DNA from: Culex pipiens pallens
Taxonomy: Eukaryota > Arthropoda > Insecta > Diptera > Culicidae
Reading direction: 5' to 3'
DNA length: 64,000 bases
Assembly (NCBI RefSeq): GCF_016801865.2
Contig: NC_068938.1
Coordinates: 55,506,437-55,570,436, forward strand
This document shows positions 11,528 to 27,840 of this stretch, piece after piece. Under the pieces are notes generated by a model. It made no database searches. It worked only from the letters and a program-made list of their open reading frames with translations, and was not told where the DNA came from. The translations under genes were made by a program, and so were the position numbers. Within the stretch, counting starts at the first letter, position 1. Each line of letters starts with the position of its first letter.

Positions 11528-12291
11528 CAGAAATTCTATTTGAAAAGAGCCTAAACCGAAAAAAGGTTCTCCGATCGGGCTCAAAATTTTTTTGGGGGTT
11601 CCCTGACCAAAATTATTAGACACGTAATTTTTTGTTTGGCCTTTAGAGTGATCTACAACGTGCTAGGGTGGTCCCAAAAACGGCCATTTTCGAAAATTTT
11701 CGCAAAAAACACATTTAAAAAAATCATTTCTCAGTGCCGTTTCAACCGATTTTAGCTGTCTCAAACGCAAGTTACGTCTTTCAATTACGAAAATTTGGTA
11801 CCCAAACATGTATAGGTCATCGCAAAGTTTTAACTCGTTTTTGTCATTTTCCCGTTTCGACAAGCGGCGCGTCGAAAAATTCAGTTTTTTTTATTTTTAA
11901 AAAATCATATCTCGGAAACGTACGGCTCGAAATCGCCAATTTTTAACGTCGTAGGTATAATTTTCCAAGGAATCCGATAAAAATATTTCCAGACATAGGC
12001 TCTCTGGTCCAGACACGGTCAAAACGCCATTTTAAGTTGTCATAAGACTTTCTCAAATGTTTGGCTGGTTTTATTGGACCTCAAATTATTTTCCTTTGAA
12101 AGGCAAACTAATCACCTTTCATTTGCGTCTAAGACAGCTTAAATCGGTTTAAACGGCACGGAGTTATGATTTTTTTTATGTGGTTTTTGCGAAAATTGAG
12201 GAAAATTGCCGTTTTTGGAACCACCCTATCACGGTGTTGGTCACCCTAACGACTTTTTTTCGGTTTAGGCGCTTTTCAAATGGAATTGCTG
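11528..12291. mobile_element. Fold-back MITE, CAGCAATT family, copy 1
   Basis: Ends CAGAAATTCTATTTGAAAAG and CTTTTCAAATGGAATTGCTG are inverted, with matching arms around them (CCTAAACCGAAAAAA; GCTAGGGTGGTCCCAAAAACG versus GGAACCACCCTATCACGG). The inner arms have diverged. It shares arms and inner motifs with 14424-15668 and 16239-17483. No coding capacity. Confidence 0.85.
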
Positions 12292-12320
12292 TATCTACGT
12301 ATATTTTTTATTTTAAATTG

Positions 12321-12502
<182 letters not shown>

Positions 12503-14409
12503 CAGTCATGCCTCGGTTTTGCACGCCTCGGTTTTGCACTGCCCCGGTTTTGCACCGTTCAGCTGCCTCGGTTAAGCACGGCCCAGTGCTTAACTGAAGC
12601 ACAGAGCTTATGGGATTTTGGCTATATGGGAGACATTGGCTATAATTCTATGAATAATCATGCAAACATCAAAAAATTATAGTGTTTTGGAATCGGGATG
12701 ATGTCAGTTATCCATTAAAATTATTATTTCATGAAAATTTTCACAAAAATACGTATTTTTCCTGTATTTCGAAAATAATTTTTTTTTTCTCTAACAAATC
12801 CAAAAATATATTGTTATTGCAATATGGGTATCAAATGATCAGGTTTTTTTTCATACATTTTGGATGTAATAACAACATTTTTAGAAAATACTCCAAATTT
12901 TCACAAAACTACGTTTTTTTCGAAAAAATACTCAAAATTTCAATTTTTACAATATGGGTATCAAACGATCGGGATTTTTTCATACATTTCGAATGTAATA
13001 ACAACATTTTTAGAAAATACTCAAAATTTTCACAAAACTACGTATTTTCGAAAAAAAATACTCAAAATTTCCCTTTTTACAATGGGGGTGAAAAAAAACG
13101 ATCGGGATATTTTCATACATTTCGAATGTAATAACAACATTTTTAGAAAATACTCAAAATTTTCACAAAACTACGTATTTTTGAAAAAAAAATACTCAAA
13201 ATATCCGTTTTTACAATGTGGGTATCAAACGATCGGGATTTTTTCATACATTTCGAATGTAATAACAATATTTTTTGAAAATACTCCAAATTTTCACAAA
13301 ACTACGTATTTTTGAAAAAAAATACTCAAAATATCCGTTTTTACAATGTGGGTATCAAACGATCGGGATTTTTTCATACATTTCGAATGTAATAACAATA
13401 TTTTTTGAAAATACTCCAAATTTTCACAAAACTACGTATTTTCGAAAAAAAACTCAAAATTTCAATTTTTACAATATGGGTATCAAACGATCGGGATTTT
13501 TTTTATACATTTCGAATGTAATAACAACATTTTTAGAAAATACTCAAAATTTTCACAAAACTACGTATTTTCGAAAAAATACCCAAAATTTCCGTTTCAA
13601 CAATGTTTTTTTCAAAAATACGAAAATACGTTTTTTTCGAAAATACGTAGTTTTGTGAAAATTTTGAGTATTTTCTAAAAATGTTGTTATTACATTCGAA
13701 ATGTATGAAAAAATCCCGATCGTTTGATACCCACATTGTAAAAACGGAAATTTTGAGTTTTTTTTTTCGAAAATACGTAGTTTTGTAAAAATTTTGAGTA
13801 TTTTCAAAAAATATTGTTATAACATTCGAAATGTATGAAAAAATCCCGATCGTTTGATACCCATATTGTAAAAACTGAAATTTTTAGTATTTTTTTCGAA
13901 AATACGTAGTTTTGTGAAAATTTTGAGTATTTTCAAAAAATATTGTTATTACATTCGAAATGTATGAAAAAATCCCGATCGTTTGATACCCATATTGTAA
14001 AAAATGAAATTTTGAGTATTTTTTCGAAAAAAACGTAGTTTTGTGAAAATTTTGAGTATTTTCTAAAAATGTTGTTATTACATCCAAAATGTATGAAAAA
14101 AAACCTGATCATTTGATACCCATATTGCAATAACAATATATTTTTGGTTTCTTTAGAGAAAAAAAATGCATTTTCGAAATACAGGAAAAATACGTATTTT
14201 TGTGAAAACTTTCATGAAATAATAAATTTAATGGATAGCTGTCATCATCCCGATTCCAAAACACTATAATTTAATGATATTTGCATGATTTTTCGTACGA
14301 TTAAAGCCAATGTCTCCCATATAGCCAAAATCCCATATGCTCTGTGCCTCGGTTATGCACGCCTCGGTTTTGCATCCCCCATATGCGGTGCTAAACCGAG
14401 GCACGACTG
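12503..14409. mobile_element. pogo-like fold-back element, CAGTCGTGCCTCGG ends
   Basis: Left end CAGTCATGCCTCGGTTTTGC and right end GTGCTAAACCGAGGCACGACTG are inverted, with TA on both sides. The CAG ends and TA target suggest the pogo/Tigger group, by established features of that group. The arms match far inward (AGACATTGGC, GGGATGATGTCAG, then a repeated block), so the whole 1.9 kb can fold into one long hairpin. No transposase frame. Confidence 0.85.
12820..14140. repeat. ~130-bp repeats in opposite orientations
   Basis: The unit contains ACGATCGGGATTTTTTCATA, CATTTCGAATGTAATAACAA and TTTTCACAAAACTACGTATT. About six units run forward (landmarks near 12851, 12981, 13115, 13245, 13376, 13505) and about four run inverted (near 13682, 13813, 13943, 14073), with the turn near 13610-13630. 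Similarly spaced frames across it are repeat artefacts. Confidence 0.9.
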
Positions 14410-14423
14410 TATATATATATATA

Positions 14424-16238
<1,815 letters not shown>

Positions 16239-16241
<3 letters not shown>

Positions 16242-17483
16242 CAATTCCCCACGAAAACAGCATGGAAAAAAACAAAAGTCCTCGGATCGGGCTCAAAATT
16301 TTTCTGGGGGTTCCCTGGCCGAAATAATTAGACCCGTATTTTTTTGTTTGGCCATTAGGGTGACCTACGCCGTGTTAGGGTGGTCTGAAAAATGGCCATT
16401 TTCGTCGATTTTCGCAAAAACCACTTTTTTCGAAAAATCATAACTCCTCGCCATTTTAACCGATTTCAATTGTCTTATACGCAAATGAAAGGTGATAAGT
16501 TGACCTTTCAAAGAAAAATAGTAACAAGTTTCAAAAATCTAGCCTAACATATGAAAAGGGCGTATGAAACTTTAAAATGCCGTTTTGACGGTGTCTGGAC
16601 CAAAGAGCCTATGTCTGAAAATATTTTTATCGGATTCCCCGGACATTTTTACATAACATACTAAAAAATTGGAGGAGTTCATTAACAGGATTCCGAGATA
16701 TGATTTTTTGAAAATAAAATCCGTGTTTTTTGACGCGCCGCGCGCAAAAACCGGAGAATGACGAAATTTGCAAAAAATCAACTTTTTTCACTAAAACTGC
16801 GATAACTTTAAAATTTCAGCGATGACCTATACATGTCTGGGTACCAAAATTTTCGTCATTGAAAGACGCAACTTTTGGTACCCAGACATGTATAGGTCAT
16901 CGCTGAAATTTTTAAGTTATCGCAGTTTTAGTGAAAAACGTTGATTTTTTGCCGATTTCGTCATTTTCCGGTTTTTGCGCGCGGCGCGTCGAAAAACACG
17001 GATTTTATTTTCAAAAAATCATATCTCGGAATCCTGTTAATGAACTCCTCCCATTTTTTAGTATATTATGTAAAAATGTCCGGAGAATCCGATAAAAATA
17101 TTTCCAGACATAGGCTCTTTGGTCCAGACACCGTCAAAACGGCATTTTAAAGTTTCATACGCCCTTTTCATATGTTAGGCTAGATTTTTGAAACTTCTTA
17201 CTATTTTTCTTTGAAAGGCCAACTTATCACCTTTCATTTGCGTATATGACAATTGAAATCGGTTGAAATGGCGAGGAGTTACTATTTTTTGAAAAAAGTG
17301 GTTTTTGCGAAAATCGACGAAAATGGCCATTTTTCAGACCACCCTAACACGGCGTAAGTCACCCTAATGGCCAAACAAAAAAATACGGGTCTAATTATTT
17401 TGGCCAGGGAACCCCCAGAAAAATTTTGAGCCCGATCCGAGCACTTTTGTTTTTTTCCATGCTGTTTTCGTGGGGAATTGCTG
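16239..17483. mobile_element. Fold-back MITE, CAGCAATT family, variant copy 3
   Basis: Ends CAGCAATTCCCCACGAAAAC and GTTTTCGTGGGGAATTGCTG are perfect inverses. The outer 30 bp differ from copies 1-2 but the inner arms (CGGGCTCAAAATTTTTCTGG, AATTATTAGACCCGTATTTT) are the same. The arms turn near 16855. It is flanked by (TA)n on both sides. Confidence 0.9.
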
Positions 17484-17499
17484 TATATATATATATATA

Positions 17500-17766
17500 C
17501 AAGCCTTACCCGACAAACTTCGTTCTGCCTTTTTTCGTTTGTTGACGTTTTTAACTTTTTTGCTTATTCAGCCTCCTGTGATCAAAATTTGATTTTAAGT
17601 AACTTTTCCCATACAATCTGCAGATTTTCCGGAATCGGTTCCAGAGTGGCCAAAGTTGTAACTTTTTGGCGTAAGAACCTTCCTTGGACTTATACGAACC
17701 CAACGCAACAAAGAGCAACTCGATCCGACGTTCCGTGTTGAATTGATTCGCGTTCGAACAAAACCG
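17500..17766 (+). repeat. Interspersed repeat B, copy 2
   Basis: Inverted homologue of 5061-5293, again lying between TA tracts. It starts CAAGCCTTACCCGACAAAC and ends CGTTCGAACAAAACCG. An 87-codon frame through it has no domain. Confidence 0.75.
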
Positions 17767-17778
17767 TCGTAATTTTTT

Positions 17779-19942
<2,164 letters not shown>

Positions 19943-20520
19943 TTAACGACCCCGGGTCTTTTGTGGTCTCTGGTTGCAAGTTTCTGCCCATTTCTAAGCG
20001 TCCGAAGGTTATGTGTGGTGAGTAGGGTGCCCAGAATATGGGACTTTTTTTCAAAACCTTGCTCCACAAGCTGATTATTATTCCTTGACCTATGTTAGAA
20101 CTCTGGGCCAAATATGAGCAAAATCGGTCAACATTTACCCATTGATACTCGGGGGTGAAGTTTGTATGGTAAAAATCGAAAAAAAAATGTATGAAAAACC
20201 CAATTTTCTCACTGTTTGGTCTGCATGGTGTGCTACTATCATCCAAATATTCTCAAAAGTGAAATTCATATTGGAAATTTAATGCTCTACAACTTTGTAG
20301 AACATACCAAAGCTGTGAAACTCGATCCTGAAAAGTTATTAGCGATTTAAAAATATATTTTTTGCATGAAACACTTTTTTTTTTCATCAGCTTTAGGCTC
20401 GGGTATCAATGGGTTAATCTCATCCAACTTTGCTCATAATTTGCACAGAGCAGGGGGACATTTTTTCTGGGCACCCTAGTGGTGAGTCACCCAAAACCTC
20501 TTTTACGCATCGGCATCTGG
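19943..20520 (-). repeat. SINE remnant split by a MITE
   Basis: 19943-20022 matches the tail-proximal part of the 62 kb SINE (ACGACCCCGGGTCTTTTGTGG, GCAAGTTTCTGC, GTCCGAAGG). After the MITE at 20025-20476 the same element resumes (TCACCCAAAACCTCTTTTAC against GCACCCAAACCTCTTTCTAC). Confidence 0.7.
20025..20476. mobile_element. MITE with GGGTGCCCAGAA ends
   Basis: Inverted ends GGGTGCCCAGAATAT and TTTTTCTGGGCACCC, flanked by TA (20023-20024, 20477-20478), inserted in a SINE remnant. 452 bp, no transposase frame. Confidence 0.8.
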
Positions 20521-20701
20521 GGCAAATCAGAAAATAATATATTGCAGTCCTGATTTTCCCCAGTTAGTGGTAGTGCCTTAAAGATTATTTGTAAAATATG
20601 TTTTTTTAATAAATTGTGAAATTTTAAACTGATCAACTTTTTTACTCTCGTTTTTTAAAGACATTTTCAAAGATTTTTTAAAAGTTTTTTTTATTAATGT
20701 A

Positions 20702-22255
20702 ATGGGTAATTCTCCGCCAACTCACACAGCAGTTGCCCCGACCCCTCTTCGATTTGCGTGAAACTTTGTCCTAAGGGGTAACTTTTGTCCCTGATCACGA
20801 ATCCGAGGTCCGTTTTTTGATATCTCGTGACGGAGGGACGGTACGACCCCTTCCATTTTTGAACATGCGAAAAAAGAGGTGTTTTTCAATAAATTGCAGC
20901 CTGAAACGGTGATGAGATAGAAATTTGGTGTCAAAAGGACTTTTATGTAAAATTAGACGCCCGATTTGATGGCGTACTCAGAATTCCGAAAAAACTTATT
21001 TTTCATCGAAAAAAACACTAAAAAAGTTTTAAAAATTCTCCCATTTTTCGTTACTCGACTGTAAAATTTTTTGGAACATGTCATTTTATGGGAAATTTAA
21101 TGTACTTTTCCAATCTACATTGACCCATAAGGGTCATTTTTTCATTTAGAACAAATTTTTTCATTTTAAAATTTCGTGTTTTTTCTAACTTTGCAGGGTT
21201 ATTTTTTAGAGTGTAACAATGTTCTACAAAGTTGTAGAACAGACAATTACAGAAATTTTGATATATAGACATAAGGGGTTTACTTATATACATTACGAGT
21301 TATCGCGATTTTACGAAAAAAAGTTTTGAAAAAGTTACTTTTTGCGTTTCTCTTTGTTTCGTCGTCCGTGTCAGTCGCGGGTGACCATGAACGGCCATGA
21401 TCGATGACGACCAACTTTTTCAAAACTTTTTTTCGTAAAATCGCGATAACTCGTAATGTATATAAGCAATTCCCTTATGTCTATATATCAACATTTTTGT
21501 AATTGTCTGTTCTACAACTTTGTAGAACCTTGTTACACTCTAAAAAATAACCCTGCAAAGTTATAAAAAACACGAAATTTTAAAATGAAAAATTTTGTTC
21601 TAAATGAAAAAATGACCCTTCTGGGTCAATGTAGATTCGAAAAGTACATTAAATTTCCCATAAAAAGGACCATGGGTCTTCCAAATTTGTTTATATTCAA
21701 GTCGAGTCCCGGACCAATGGACGGCGGAGAATTTTTTAAAGACTTTATTTATAGGATGTTTATTTTTCTTTCCGGATTGGTGTACAAAAATTACGTTTTT
21801 TTTTATACTGGTGGGAAAACTTCTGAGTTATTAACGGGCCATCAAATCGCGTCGTTCTATATTTTACAATTAAAGTTTAACCTTTTTTTTTTGTGGTACA
21901 CCAAATTTACTATTCTTTTATTTTTTCTTTTAGTCTATCAACCGGCTCTATTCTCTGCCTATGGCCATTATTTTTTGGAGGGGCGAAAAACCACCTTCTT
22001 TTTATACGGTGCTAAGCTCGTAAAAAGATGGGGTGAGGAAGGGGGTGGTGGGTCGGTACCGGCCCCTCCGTAACGGGCGCGAGATATTCCAACACGGCCC
22101 TCGGGAATTCTCTATTGAGGTGATAGTCAGGGGGGGACCAAAAAAGTTTCCCCTTAGGGCTGACATAATATCATTTTTCACTGCAAATCGAAAGGGTAGA
22201 GGGTTCGGGGGCTGCAACTTTTTCCCGGGGGCGGAAATGTATCGTTTACCCGTTG
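20702..22255. mobile_element. Fold-back element, right arm partly low quality
   Basis: The left arm runs from TGGGTAATTCTCCGCCAACT (20702) to a unique centre at about 21345-21415. The right arm 21410-21667 mirrors 21085-21335 closely. From 21668 the mirror is still traceable (GCCATCAAATCG at 21839; GGTACCGGCCCCTCCG near 22060; TTTCCCCTTAGG near 22150) but with many extra bases: about 590 bp stand where 383 bp are expected. Related arms occur at 6893-7150 and 55790-56190. No coding capacity. Confidence 0.8.
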
Positions 22256-25200
22256 GTTTCGTGCATGTAGGTGGTTTAGGGAGCGGTAGTATTTACCCTA
22301 ATCATTAAAATAATATATTTATACTGAGAAAAATCTTAATTTGCGTGGCATCAATGTCGGGGAGATTTTAAAAATTTTGCGTTCGGAGGTTTGTTATTTT
22401 TAAAATCTAACAGGGGCAATAACAGACACCAAAAACCTAATTTACCATCTTTCTTTTTTGTTGCTTATTTATCTATAATTATGGAGAAGAGTGGTTTTTT
22501 TTTTTTTTTTTTCTTTATTTTGAAGTGAATTCGCCTTGGATGCTCAACAATTTTGCTTTTTTCTAAGTCTTCGGCGACACAATCATCACGACATTTATAC
22601 AATGAGCTGCGAAAATAGTATGATTTATTTTTGGACTTGCGATATATTTCAACGGAGGAATTTCTTCCGGGGGGCGGGAGGATTTTTTGAAACAAAAATC
22701 CCTTTTTACAAGGTGGGAAATGCAAATCCCGGGGGTGCGATTAATTCCGCGGCGACCTTAATTTGTTAAAAAATAATATATAGTTTATAAGAGACAAATT
22801 TTTAATTTTGGGCTAAATGCACAAGGGGCGAGATTACAAAATCTAGTGCGGGTATTTTCAATTTATTCAAATTTCATTAAAGTCACACACAAAGACACAT
22901 TAAAAAACACCCTTTAATGAATAAATTTCTATTTAGGGCATTTCTAATATTTACTTGGGGTTTAAAATGAATAATAGCTTGGAGGGGTGTTGTAAAGGTG
23001 CGGGAATTTTTTTCACGATTTGATACGCGGTACAACGCTGAGCGTAGGGGAAAAGCATACATGCGCGCGCGACAAATTCCCACAACTTCCCGTTCGGCGC
23101 TGAAAACCTCTCCCTTCTATCGGCGCGCGCTCGCAAAAACTACCCAGAGTCGCTCTCGCGTAATCTACTCTAATTTCGGCGGCGAGCGAGGGGCGCTAGC
23201 ATCCAATGGACAAAATACAAGCGGAAAAAAATTCTCACGTATTCATGCGAGCGGAGCGACACGAGCGCAGCGCGCGAGGGTCAGGGGGCGTAACAGCGCG
23301 CTCGAGAGGGCAGAGCGAGCGAGAGCGAGGACAGAGAGGAACTTAAAATTTTAGGGCATAGCTACAACTATATCTCTAAATTACTCTCCTCATCGCGGCG
23401 GCGCAAATTAAAAATTAATTAACCAATCATGCACCTGGTCTTAAACAATTTGCGCTACTAAAGTGAGATTTTTCTCATCTTCTCATAAGCCGCGGTTTTG
23501 CTTTCAACTTCCCATCTCATTATAGAGGGAAGCGGCGCGAGGCACATAATCCGGAGGCGTTTTTCCCCAAATATTCTTTCAAGGTTTTTCGTTATGGGGG
23601 AACCAAACGCTCGCGAGAGGCGAGAGATCTTGGCGGCGCGGGGCAAAAATTTCCCGTCACGACTTCTTGCGAGACTTTTATTATCTTTTTTTTTTTTTTT
23701 CAAAAACTTCTAATCTAATTTGGATAATCATTTAGTCTTATAGCGAGTTCTTTATTCACCCCATTACGCAATTGGCTCTCACTCGTGTACTACTACCTTA
23801 CTTTACTCTTCAAAAAAAAAATTTAAAAAAAAATTAACAATGCTCAACATATGACTATTTGTGTTTATTTTTGTATTTTTATGCGGACAAAAACCATTTT
23901 TTTCGAAATTCTTTGAAAAGTTTTAGTGATTATGGGGAACGTTTCACTCGGACTGGGGAGGAAAAGAGGCGGGCGAGAGGGGCGGCAATGTAGTGTCTTT
24001 TGAGATTTTCGGTCATTATCGCGATTTTTTTTTTCTGTGTATTTTTTTATTTTTTAATTCCGGGCGAGGGGGCTGAGAAAACCTTTTTTTTGAGGGTGGG
24101 CCTTCCGATATGTCCAAAGAAAAGCGCATTCTTGCGGCGCATTTGGATTTACGTTTTTAGACCATATAAATTATTTCCATTTTAAAACTCTTATGGGGGG
24201 CGAGGGCGCGCGTGAGCTTGTCACTTACCAAAGAAAAATGATTATGCGTGCGAGGAAGAAAAATTAAAAAATCTGTTTATTCCTTTTTCTGGAAGGGAAA
24301 TCCTCTTTTGACTCGAGATTTTTTGGGTTTATAGGCTTCCTTTGGGCGGGAGAGAGAGGCGTCCAAAGTTGTTGTAGGTATTCGGTCGGGGGCGAATAAG
24401 GGGGACGTACGGGGTATCGGGGAGTAGAGAAAAAAAATGTAATACACGCGTGGTGGTGCGTAAAAAAAAAATTTATTTTGGGTGATATCTTATTTTATTA
24501 TTAACTTTTCTTTTTTTCCACTTTTAAAAACTTGTTATTTTATTGAAAAAAATGGTTACTATATTTTTATTTTCTTTTTTATTTTCTTTGGATAGTGAGT
24601 TTTTAGAGAGGACATCAAACTATGGAGGCAAAACTTTTCAGAAATTTCTCTAAAATGAGCGCAAAAATCTTTTTGACCAAGTTTTTAATTTTTTATTTGA
24701 ATCTTATTCAATACAACTTTTTTTTTTTCCAGGGAAATCTCGAAATTTTTTATTGCGGGGTAGCAAAAAACTTTTCTCATTTTTTCTTTCATCGGATTGA
24801 AAAATTATTTGGGAAATTTTTGGCAATTTTCAAAAAGTTTCACATCTAAGATAGGTGAGAGCAACTTTTTTGGCGAAAAAGAGGAGTTGCGGTTCACCGT
24901 TTTAAGGTTTTTTCAGCCCATCTATTTTGCGGTAACTTTTTATCAAAACTTAGTCGGCCAGTATATGGAGGTCGGGATTTATTACAAATCTGCTGCGCCC
25001 ATTAGTATTGGCCCCAACTTATTGAAAAAAAAATAATTTTCGAGAAAAAAGCTGAGAAAATTCTCGTTATTCACTTCTTCTTTTTTCTGGACTTTGATAT
25101 AGACGGTGTGTCTCCGGATTTCTTGAGAGCTTTGGTAGATATGTAGCATGGGGGGCGTAGGGCAAGATGGGATGGGTTACTTTAAATTTGACAAAGGGGG

Positions 25201-26200
25201 GAGAAATTGAATTGTTTTTATTTCATCCTAAGAGGCGGCGTCTTCACCCAAAAACCCCATTATTTCCTAATGTTCGATTAATCGCAGCATTTCTTTAAAC
25301 AGGTTCCGATTATTACATGGCGCGATAAAATTAATGGAAATATTTAGAGAAATTTTTTATTCCCGAGATATTTTCTTTCTATTATCCCCGTACAAAAAAC
25401 TATTTTATTTACAAAAAAATTTAAAATCAAGACCTAACTTTTTTCAAAAAGACCAAACATTCAAATATTTTACCGAGCCCCTTTATTGATTTACTGGTTA
25501 AAAGCGCCTTGGTGGATTTAAAAAATTTTTCCTGAATATAATTGAGTTTTCCCCGTGTGAAAGGATCGGGTCGGAGAGCGAAAAAACTTAAGTCACGGAA
25601 TGGAATTTCTATTATTAATCATTAGGCTTTAACTCTGGTGACCACTTAACAAGTAGAATTAGCGCCATGCGTGATTTCTCAGACATTAGGGGGAGGGAAA
25701 ATGGGGATAGGGAGTTGTATAGGGTGAGTGATTTAGGGGGAAAAACCATCAATTTTTTTCTTGTATTCCTTTCTTCCTCTTTAAAATTCTTTTTGCATCT
25801 ACTGAGGTCAAATATTCTTCACTCAACTAAGGAGTCGTATATTAACACAGTCCCACAAAAGGCAGCGAATATACGCGGAGGAGATGCGAACTTTTTATCA
25901 TAGATCGTACTATTTTTTCTTCAAAAAAATTTTATATTCTCTTTTCTATTTTAAAAGAATTGCGATAGAGCAAAAATCATCGGGCACTCTATTTATCTCT
26001 CTTTTAACAAAATTACAATCGTTACTGCGAGCGAGACATATTTTTTACGGAGTGAAAAAAAGATACCTTAAAATGGCTTAACTAGAAAAACGGTAGGTTC
26101 TATTTCTCTTTTATTCGAGAAATTTACATAAATCTACTTTTTATATGCGTGAGGGGATTTTGGCAAATTTTTTTCAACTATTTACATTTTGCGGGGAGAA
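21668..26200. other. Probable uncorrected, insertion-rich sequence
   Basis: Two internal controls show base-level noise. First, 21668-22255 is a swollen version of the inverse of 20702-21085. Second, 24608-24780 (GAGGACATCAAAC, AACTTTTCAGAAATTTCTC, ATCTTTTTGACCAAG) is a swollen inverse of clean sequence at 26270-26370. The block is full of doubled bases and stuttered homopolymers. 22900-23400 is unusually rich in GCGCGAG-like motifs. No frame here should be trusted; none has a recognisable domain. Confidence 0.75.
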
Positions 26201-26475
26201 AAACATAGAAATATTGAAAACAAAAATTTTTCGTTTTCTTTAGCAGGGCCCCAAAATTTTCGATTTTTTGAAAAAAATTGTATTGATTCAAAAAATCATA
26301 ACTCGGTCAAAGATTTTTTGCCCATTCTAGAAATTTCTGAAAAGTTGGCATTTGATGTCCTCTAAAACATATCAAATAATAATAAAAATTAAAAATAGTG
26401 TTTTTTTTTGCAAATCAAGTTTAAGTGACAAAAAGTTAAAATTAAAAAAAAATATATATATGTATCATTTTTTTT
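26201..26475. repeat. Clean arm of a fold-back repeat
   Basis: Contains CTAGAAATTTCTGAAAAGTTGGC and TTTGATGTCCTCTAAAACAT motifs, the inverse of the noisy 24608-24780. Boundaries are not resolved. Ends in AT-rich simple sequence. Confidence 0.55.
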
Positions 26476-26479
26476 TTTC

Positions 26480-26770
26480 AGTGTAGTCCGTATCCATACC
26501 TACAACTTTGCCGGAGACAACAAATCGATCAAAAAATTCCTTCAAAAGATACAGATTATTGAATTTTCTCGTATCATTTTTGTATGGACAGCTGCCAAAT
26601 TTGTATGGAAAATAAAATGGACAAACAAATGATGCAAAATGGCTTCTTTGGGCGTACCGAAGGCACCAAAAAAGTTTCAGCCGGATTAAAAAATACAAAA
26701 ATTAAAATTAAAGAAAAAAGACCGATTCCGTAGAGAGCTGCTCTGAAAACAAATGCATTTTCCTGCATTT
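26480..26770 (+). repeat. Interspersed repeat A, copy 3
   Basis: Collinear with 2930-3190: ATACCTACAACTTTGCCGG, TTTTTGTATGGACAGCTGCC, GATGCAAAATGGCTTCTTTG, CGTAGAGAGCTGCTCT. Diverged and without coding capacity. Confidence 0.7.
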
Positions 26771-26859
26771 ATTGTCACTTTCAACATGGTTTCGCTCAAT
26801 ATCATTTTGAATATTAGTGAAATTTCAATGTACAGTTCTTCAAAGAATACTCCTCGTAT

Positions 26860-27420
26860 TTTTATTGTTGTGAAATCTCATTTTTTGATAGTGTTTAAGG
26901 CCGATGCAAATATTTAAAAAAGTTATTGTCCCTCGGCCCTGGCCGAGGTCAAGGGGGGGCAAAAAAATAAAAAAATATAAAAATTTGAATAACAAGCCAT
27001 AGTCTTCACATTTAAATGAAAAAAGTGTTTTAAAATGCATTTTACACTAGTTCAGTTGTTTGCAATCATTAGTTTTCAAAAAATCTAAGATCTGACAAAA
27101 ACAAAAATTGTATCGAAAAAAAGATCCTGCATCGAAAATTTTCAAAAAATCTTAAGATATTTTAATAAACCCAAACATGCTAGAAATGATTTTAAACGCA
27201 GGAGAATGTATTTTAATTTGATTTCAGCTGGTTGCACTTGAATTTTCATTTTTTTTGCCCCCTGATTTTTCGGGCCAATTTTGAAGGGGGGGGGTGACAA
27301 AAACTTTAAAAAATATTTATACCAGCCTAATGTGCTAGGGAAATTTGACTTGCATTTAGTTTTAACGGTATAATTCCAAAAGAAAAATTTAAGCTTCAAA
27401 CTCGGTTTATTCAAGATTAT
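26860..27420 (+). repeat. Interspersed repeat C (G-run repeat), copy 1
   Basis: Holds GCCCCCTGATTTTTCGGGCC followed by GAAGGGGGGGGGTGACAAAAA and ATATTTATACCAGCC. Related blocks lie at 32480-32965, 33880-34210 (inverted) and 55300-55580. An earlier fragment with GTCCCTCGGCCCTGGCCGAG is at 26925. Frames in it are artefacts. Confidence 0.6.
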
Positions 27421-27840
27421 GTTAATCTAAAAAATCAGCCCTTTTTATGAATATTTTAGGCTTTTTTTCTTTGTTCCATGAAATTCCCACCTATTATAAA
27501 GATTTGATTTGATGGTCCCCGTGAAAACTAGAAATTTTCAGCTTTAAAAATAATTTAGCTTGGATGCTTTACATCAAATGAGGTATATAAATGTCATTCC
27601 GGTTTATCCTAAGATTTTATATGTTTTCACGCTCCGTGAAGTTTCCGTGAAATTTGGTGTTTTTAGATAGTGGTCCCTAAAAAAGATCATTTTTCAAGCA
27701 AGATTATACCATTATCTCTGATGAGGAAGTCAAAATATATTACACATCATTAAAGCAAATGTTGGACTAAATAATACAAAAAAAAAACAATATTTAAGTT
27801 TTTTTTGAAAATTCCTCTGTTCATCCATCCTTAATATTTT
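27421..27840. other. AT-rich non-coding stretch
   Basis: No gene or recognisable element seen. Confidence 0.4.

Noticed and set aside
22998..23354. 118-codon Arg/Ala-rich frame
   Set aside because: Lies in the probable uncorrected-read block; GC-rich stutter makes frames unreliable.
26470..26490. TTTTTTTCAGTGTAG, resembling the CACTGAAA terminus
   Set aside because: Alignment with repeat A at 2880-2930 explains it as ordinary repeat sequence; no matching second end and no subterminal AATTCCTAAATT motifs.
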